From an uncultured Bacteroidota bacterium (GTDB lineage Bacteria > Bacteroidota > Bacteroidia > Bacteroidales > SZUA-534), in the NCBI GenBank assembly GCA_937899145.1, contig CALBPW010000269.1:1-7492 (forward strand): a DNA stretch of 7,492 nucleotides, read 5' to 3'. The notes beneath the pieces are model-generated. The model had not been told where the DNA came from. It saw only the letters and a list, made by a program, of their open reading frames with translations, and ran no database searches. Below are positions 6,564 to 7,492 of this stretch, piece after piece (the stretch's first letter is position 1; each line of letters begins with the position of its first letter). Position numbers and translations under genes: made by a program.

Positions 6564-6866
6564 AATTTTAAAACTGGAATTTTTTACAAAATAAGCCGTT
6601 GCCAATAATATCAAAACTAAAATTGTGATTATCAGTGCTCCTCATCGCATGATGCAAGTAGGAACTTGTCTTAAAAGCCAAGTGAATAATTGCGTTCGAA
6701 GTTTACCCGCTATTATAACTATACAAAACCAAATGCGATTTCATATTGCGTTGATTTTTCGTAAAATGCAAAAAGAAATAAGGTTTGGTGTGTAATATAA
6801 AATTGACGTTTTGCGTTGATTTATGTGGCTTTATGCAAACATTTTATAGTTATCTGACAAAATTTA
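6564..6866. other. Non-coding stretch after the TPR gene; no gene supported
   Basis: These ~300 nt hold no convincing gene. The longest frames (6595-6795 plus, no upstream start; 6568-6702 minus) are short, have no start signals and resemble no family I know. The stretch lies between the TPR stop codon and a strong terminator on the same strand, so it may be a long 3' UTR, a small RNA, or sequence left by a lost gene. It contains a direct repeat at 6746-6839. Confidence 0.6.
6746..6839. repeat. Pair of imperfect direct repeats (TTGCGTTGATTT ... ATGCAAA)
   Basis: TTGCGTTGATTT occurs at 6746-6757 and again at 6811-6822, 65 nt apart. Each copy is followed, after 8 and 10 nt respectively, by ATGCAAA (6766-6772 and 6833-6839). 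The shared two-part layout makes a chance match of the 12-mer alone less likely. The function is unknown. Confidence 0.7.
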
Positions 6867-6913
6867 GGACATTTGGTTTTCTGATTTGGTCAGAAACCAA
6901 ATATCCTTTTTTT
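6867..6913 (+). terminator. Strong intrinsic terminator upstream of the rRNA promoters
   Basis: The arms 6867-6884 and 6890-6906 pair over about 17 bp with one C:A mismatch and one bulged T. The loop is TTTGG and the tail is seven T at 6907-6913. It faces the plus strand, so it ends transcripts from the TPR gene or from the stretch before it, and keeps them from running into the rRNA operon. Confidence 0.9.
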
Positions 6914-7115
6914 GCATGTGTATAGATTAAACAGACAAAGTTAGGAAAAATGACCATAGAGAAAGTAGTTCAAAACCGATGAGTAACTATTTTTTGCATT
7001 GTTAATAGAGCAGATTAATCAGAAAAAAGCGAGAAAAATCACGTTTGTAAATAATTAGAAGACAGCGAGTTTTCGTAAAATTTCAAATTTCTTCAAAAAA
7101 AAACTTCCAAAAACA
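6914..7115. other. A/T-rich region upstream of rRNA promoter P1; no gene
   Basis: No open frame with a credible start is present. The last ~90 nt before P1 contain several A-runs and T-runs (for example nine A at 7095-7103), a composition typical of UP elements that boost rRNA promoters. This function is inferred from position only. Confidence 0.45.
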
Positions 7116-7146
7116 TTTGGAGGGGACGAAAAAGGCACTACTTTTG
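7116..7146 (+). promoter_or_regulatory. rRNA operon promoter P1
   Basis: TTTG at 7116-7119, a 19-nt spacer and TACTTTTG at 7139-7146 match the Bacteroidota primary sigma factor consensus TTTG-N19-TAnnTTTG exactly. It lies about 294 nt before the mature 16S start and is preceded by A-tracts. Transcription should begin within a few nt of 7148. Confidence 0.9.
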
Positions 7147-7147
7147 C

Positions 7148-7176
7148 ACCCGCTTTCCGAAAGGGAATGCGCGGGT
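7148..7176 (+). promoter_or_regulatory. Hairpin at the predicted 5' end of the P1 rRNA transcript
   Basis: ACCCGC (7148-7153) pairs with GCGGGT (7171-7176), and TTTCC (7154-7158) pairs with GGGAA (7163-7167) including one G:T pair. The loop is the stable GNRA tetraloop GAAA, and TGC at 7168-7170 is bulged. It begins almost at the predicted start site and has no T-tail, so it is not a simple terminator. Confidence 0.65.
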
Positions 7177-7264
7177 TCTGGACGAGGATGAGAGTCGGTT
7201 AGGAGAGAGAACAGGGAGAGGTGAGAGGCTGACAGCGCCGAGTTCAAAAAAACTGAAAAAAGCA

Positions 7265-7295
7265 CTTGCGGGGAACGGAAAAGTGATTACATTTG
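7265..7295 (+). promoter_or_regulatory. rRNA operon promoter P2
   Basis: CTTG at 7265-7268, a 19-nt spacer and TACATTTG at 7288-7295 match the -33 and -7 elements with the same spacing as P1. It lies 149 nt downstream of P1 and about 145 nt before the 16S gene. The sequence around and after its -7 box repeats that of P1. Confidence 0.88.
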
Positions 7296-7349
7296 CAACC
7301 CGTTTCCGACAAGGGGAATGATACAAAACCGGAGCGTAGGCGACGGGAA

Positions 7350-7362
7350 AGTTCTATGACAT
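7350..7362 (+). promoter_or_regulatory. boxA-like antitermination element in the rRNA leader
   Basis: AGTTCTATGACAT at 7350-7362 resembles the boxA element (GTTCTTTGACA type) that rRNA leaders use to load the Nus antitermination complex. It is in the usual place between the promoters and the 16S gene and differs from the form I expect in this phylum by one base. No clear boxB or boxC was identified. Confidence 0.5.
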
Positions 7363-7439
7363 TATGAGCACAAAAGAGAGGTAAGAAAAACAAAGCACTT
7401 AGCAATTCTTATAAGCAGGGTCGAGCAAAGACATTAGAT

Positions 7440-7492
7440 ACAATGAAGAGTTTGATCCTGGCTCAGGATGAACGCTAGCGGCAGGCTTAACA
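7440..7492 (+). rRNA. rrs: 16S ribosomal RNA, 5' end only (cut by contig edge)
   Basis: From about 7440 the sequence aligns base for base with the 5' end of bacterial 16S rRNA, including the universal 27F primer site at 7447-7466 and the GATGAACGCTAGCGGCAGGC segment typical of Bacteroidota. About 53 nt of roughly 1,500 are present. It is the small-subunit rRNA that carries the decoding centre, transcribed from P1 and P2 as the first gene of an rRNA operon. The exact 5' end is set by comparison with E. coli numbering and may be off by a few bases. Confidence 0.98.

Noticed and set aside
6612..6619. Minus-strand TAnnTTTG match (CAAAACTA on plus)
   Set aside because: It has no -33 partner at suitable spacing and would only drive antisense RNA into the TPR gene.
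6595..6795. Plus-strand frame of 66 codons after the TPR gene (ATG at 6649)
   Set aside because: It has no recognisable domain, no upstream signal, and an equally open frame exists on the minus strand (6568-6702). Chance is the simpler explanation.
7083..7326. Two minus-strand frames of about 60 aa in the rRNA leader
   Set aside because: They run antisense through the tandem rRNA promoters and leader, a region fully explained by regulatory sequence.
1..7492. CRISPR array, IS element, prophage genes, toxin-antitoxin pair or defence system
   Set aside because: No regularly spaced repeats, transposase or integrase motifs, terminal inverted repeats or defence-family domains were seen on either strand.

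Overview
The window looks like a chromosomal piece from a member of the Bacteroidota, most likely Bacteroidales-like. Three things point there: the first ~50 nt of a 16S rRNA gene at the right edge, several promoter boxes of the TTTG-N19-TAnnTTTG type used by this phylum, and genes starting without Shine-Dalgarno sites behind A/T-rich leaders. It is a short-read assembly contig. Bases 1-11 are the 3' end of an Illumina adapter, not genome, and the right end stops inside a 16S gene, a multicopy sequence where assemblies commonly break.

Layout, left to right. Minus strand: the 5' part of grpE (cut by the contig edge), then a complete M3-family oligoendopeptidase with an HEGGH zinc site. Plus strand: a tRNA-His with its own -7 box and terminator. 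Minus strand: a decayed C-terminal piece of a TlpA/thioredoxin-like protein that still has its terminator but has lost the CXXC half. Plus strand: a sodium-dependent NSS/SNF-family transporter (LeuT fold, 11 TM) and, 93 nt later, an exported TPR-repeat protein of 659 aa. An ~875 nt non-coding stretch follows, holding a pair of imperfect direct repeats, a very strong intrinsic terminator, two tandem rRNA promoters built as a duplicated module, a boxA-like element and the 16S start.

The genes are mostly unrelated housekeeping and transport functions: protein-folding co-chaperone, peptide turnover, amino-acid-type uptake, an envelope scaffold, translation RNAs. There is no sign of a defence island, prophage, IS element or CRISPR array. 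I found no convincing new multi-gene system. The points most worth a second look are the duplicated rRNA promoter with a hairpin at the predicted 5' end of the transcript, the TlpA-like remnant cut just after its catalytic motif, the swapped anion/sodium-site residues of the transporter, and the unexplained 300 nt between the TPR gene and its distant terminator.
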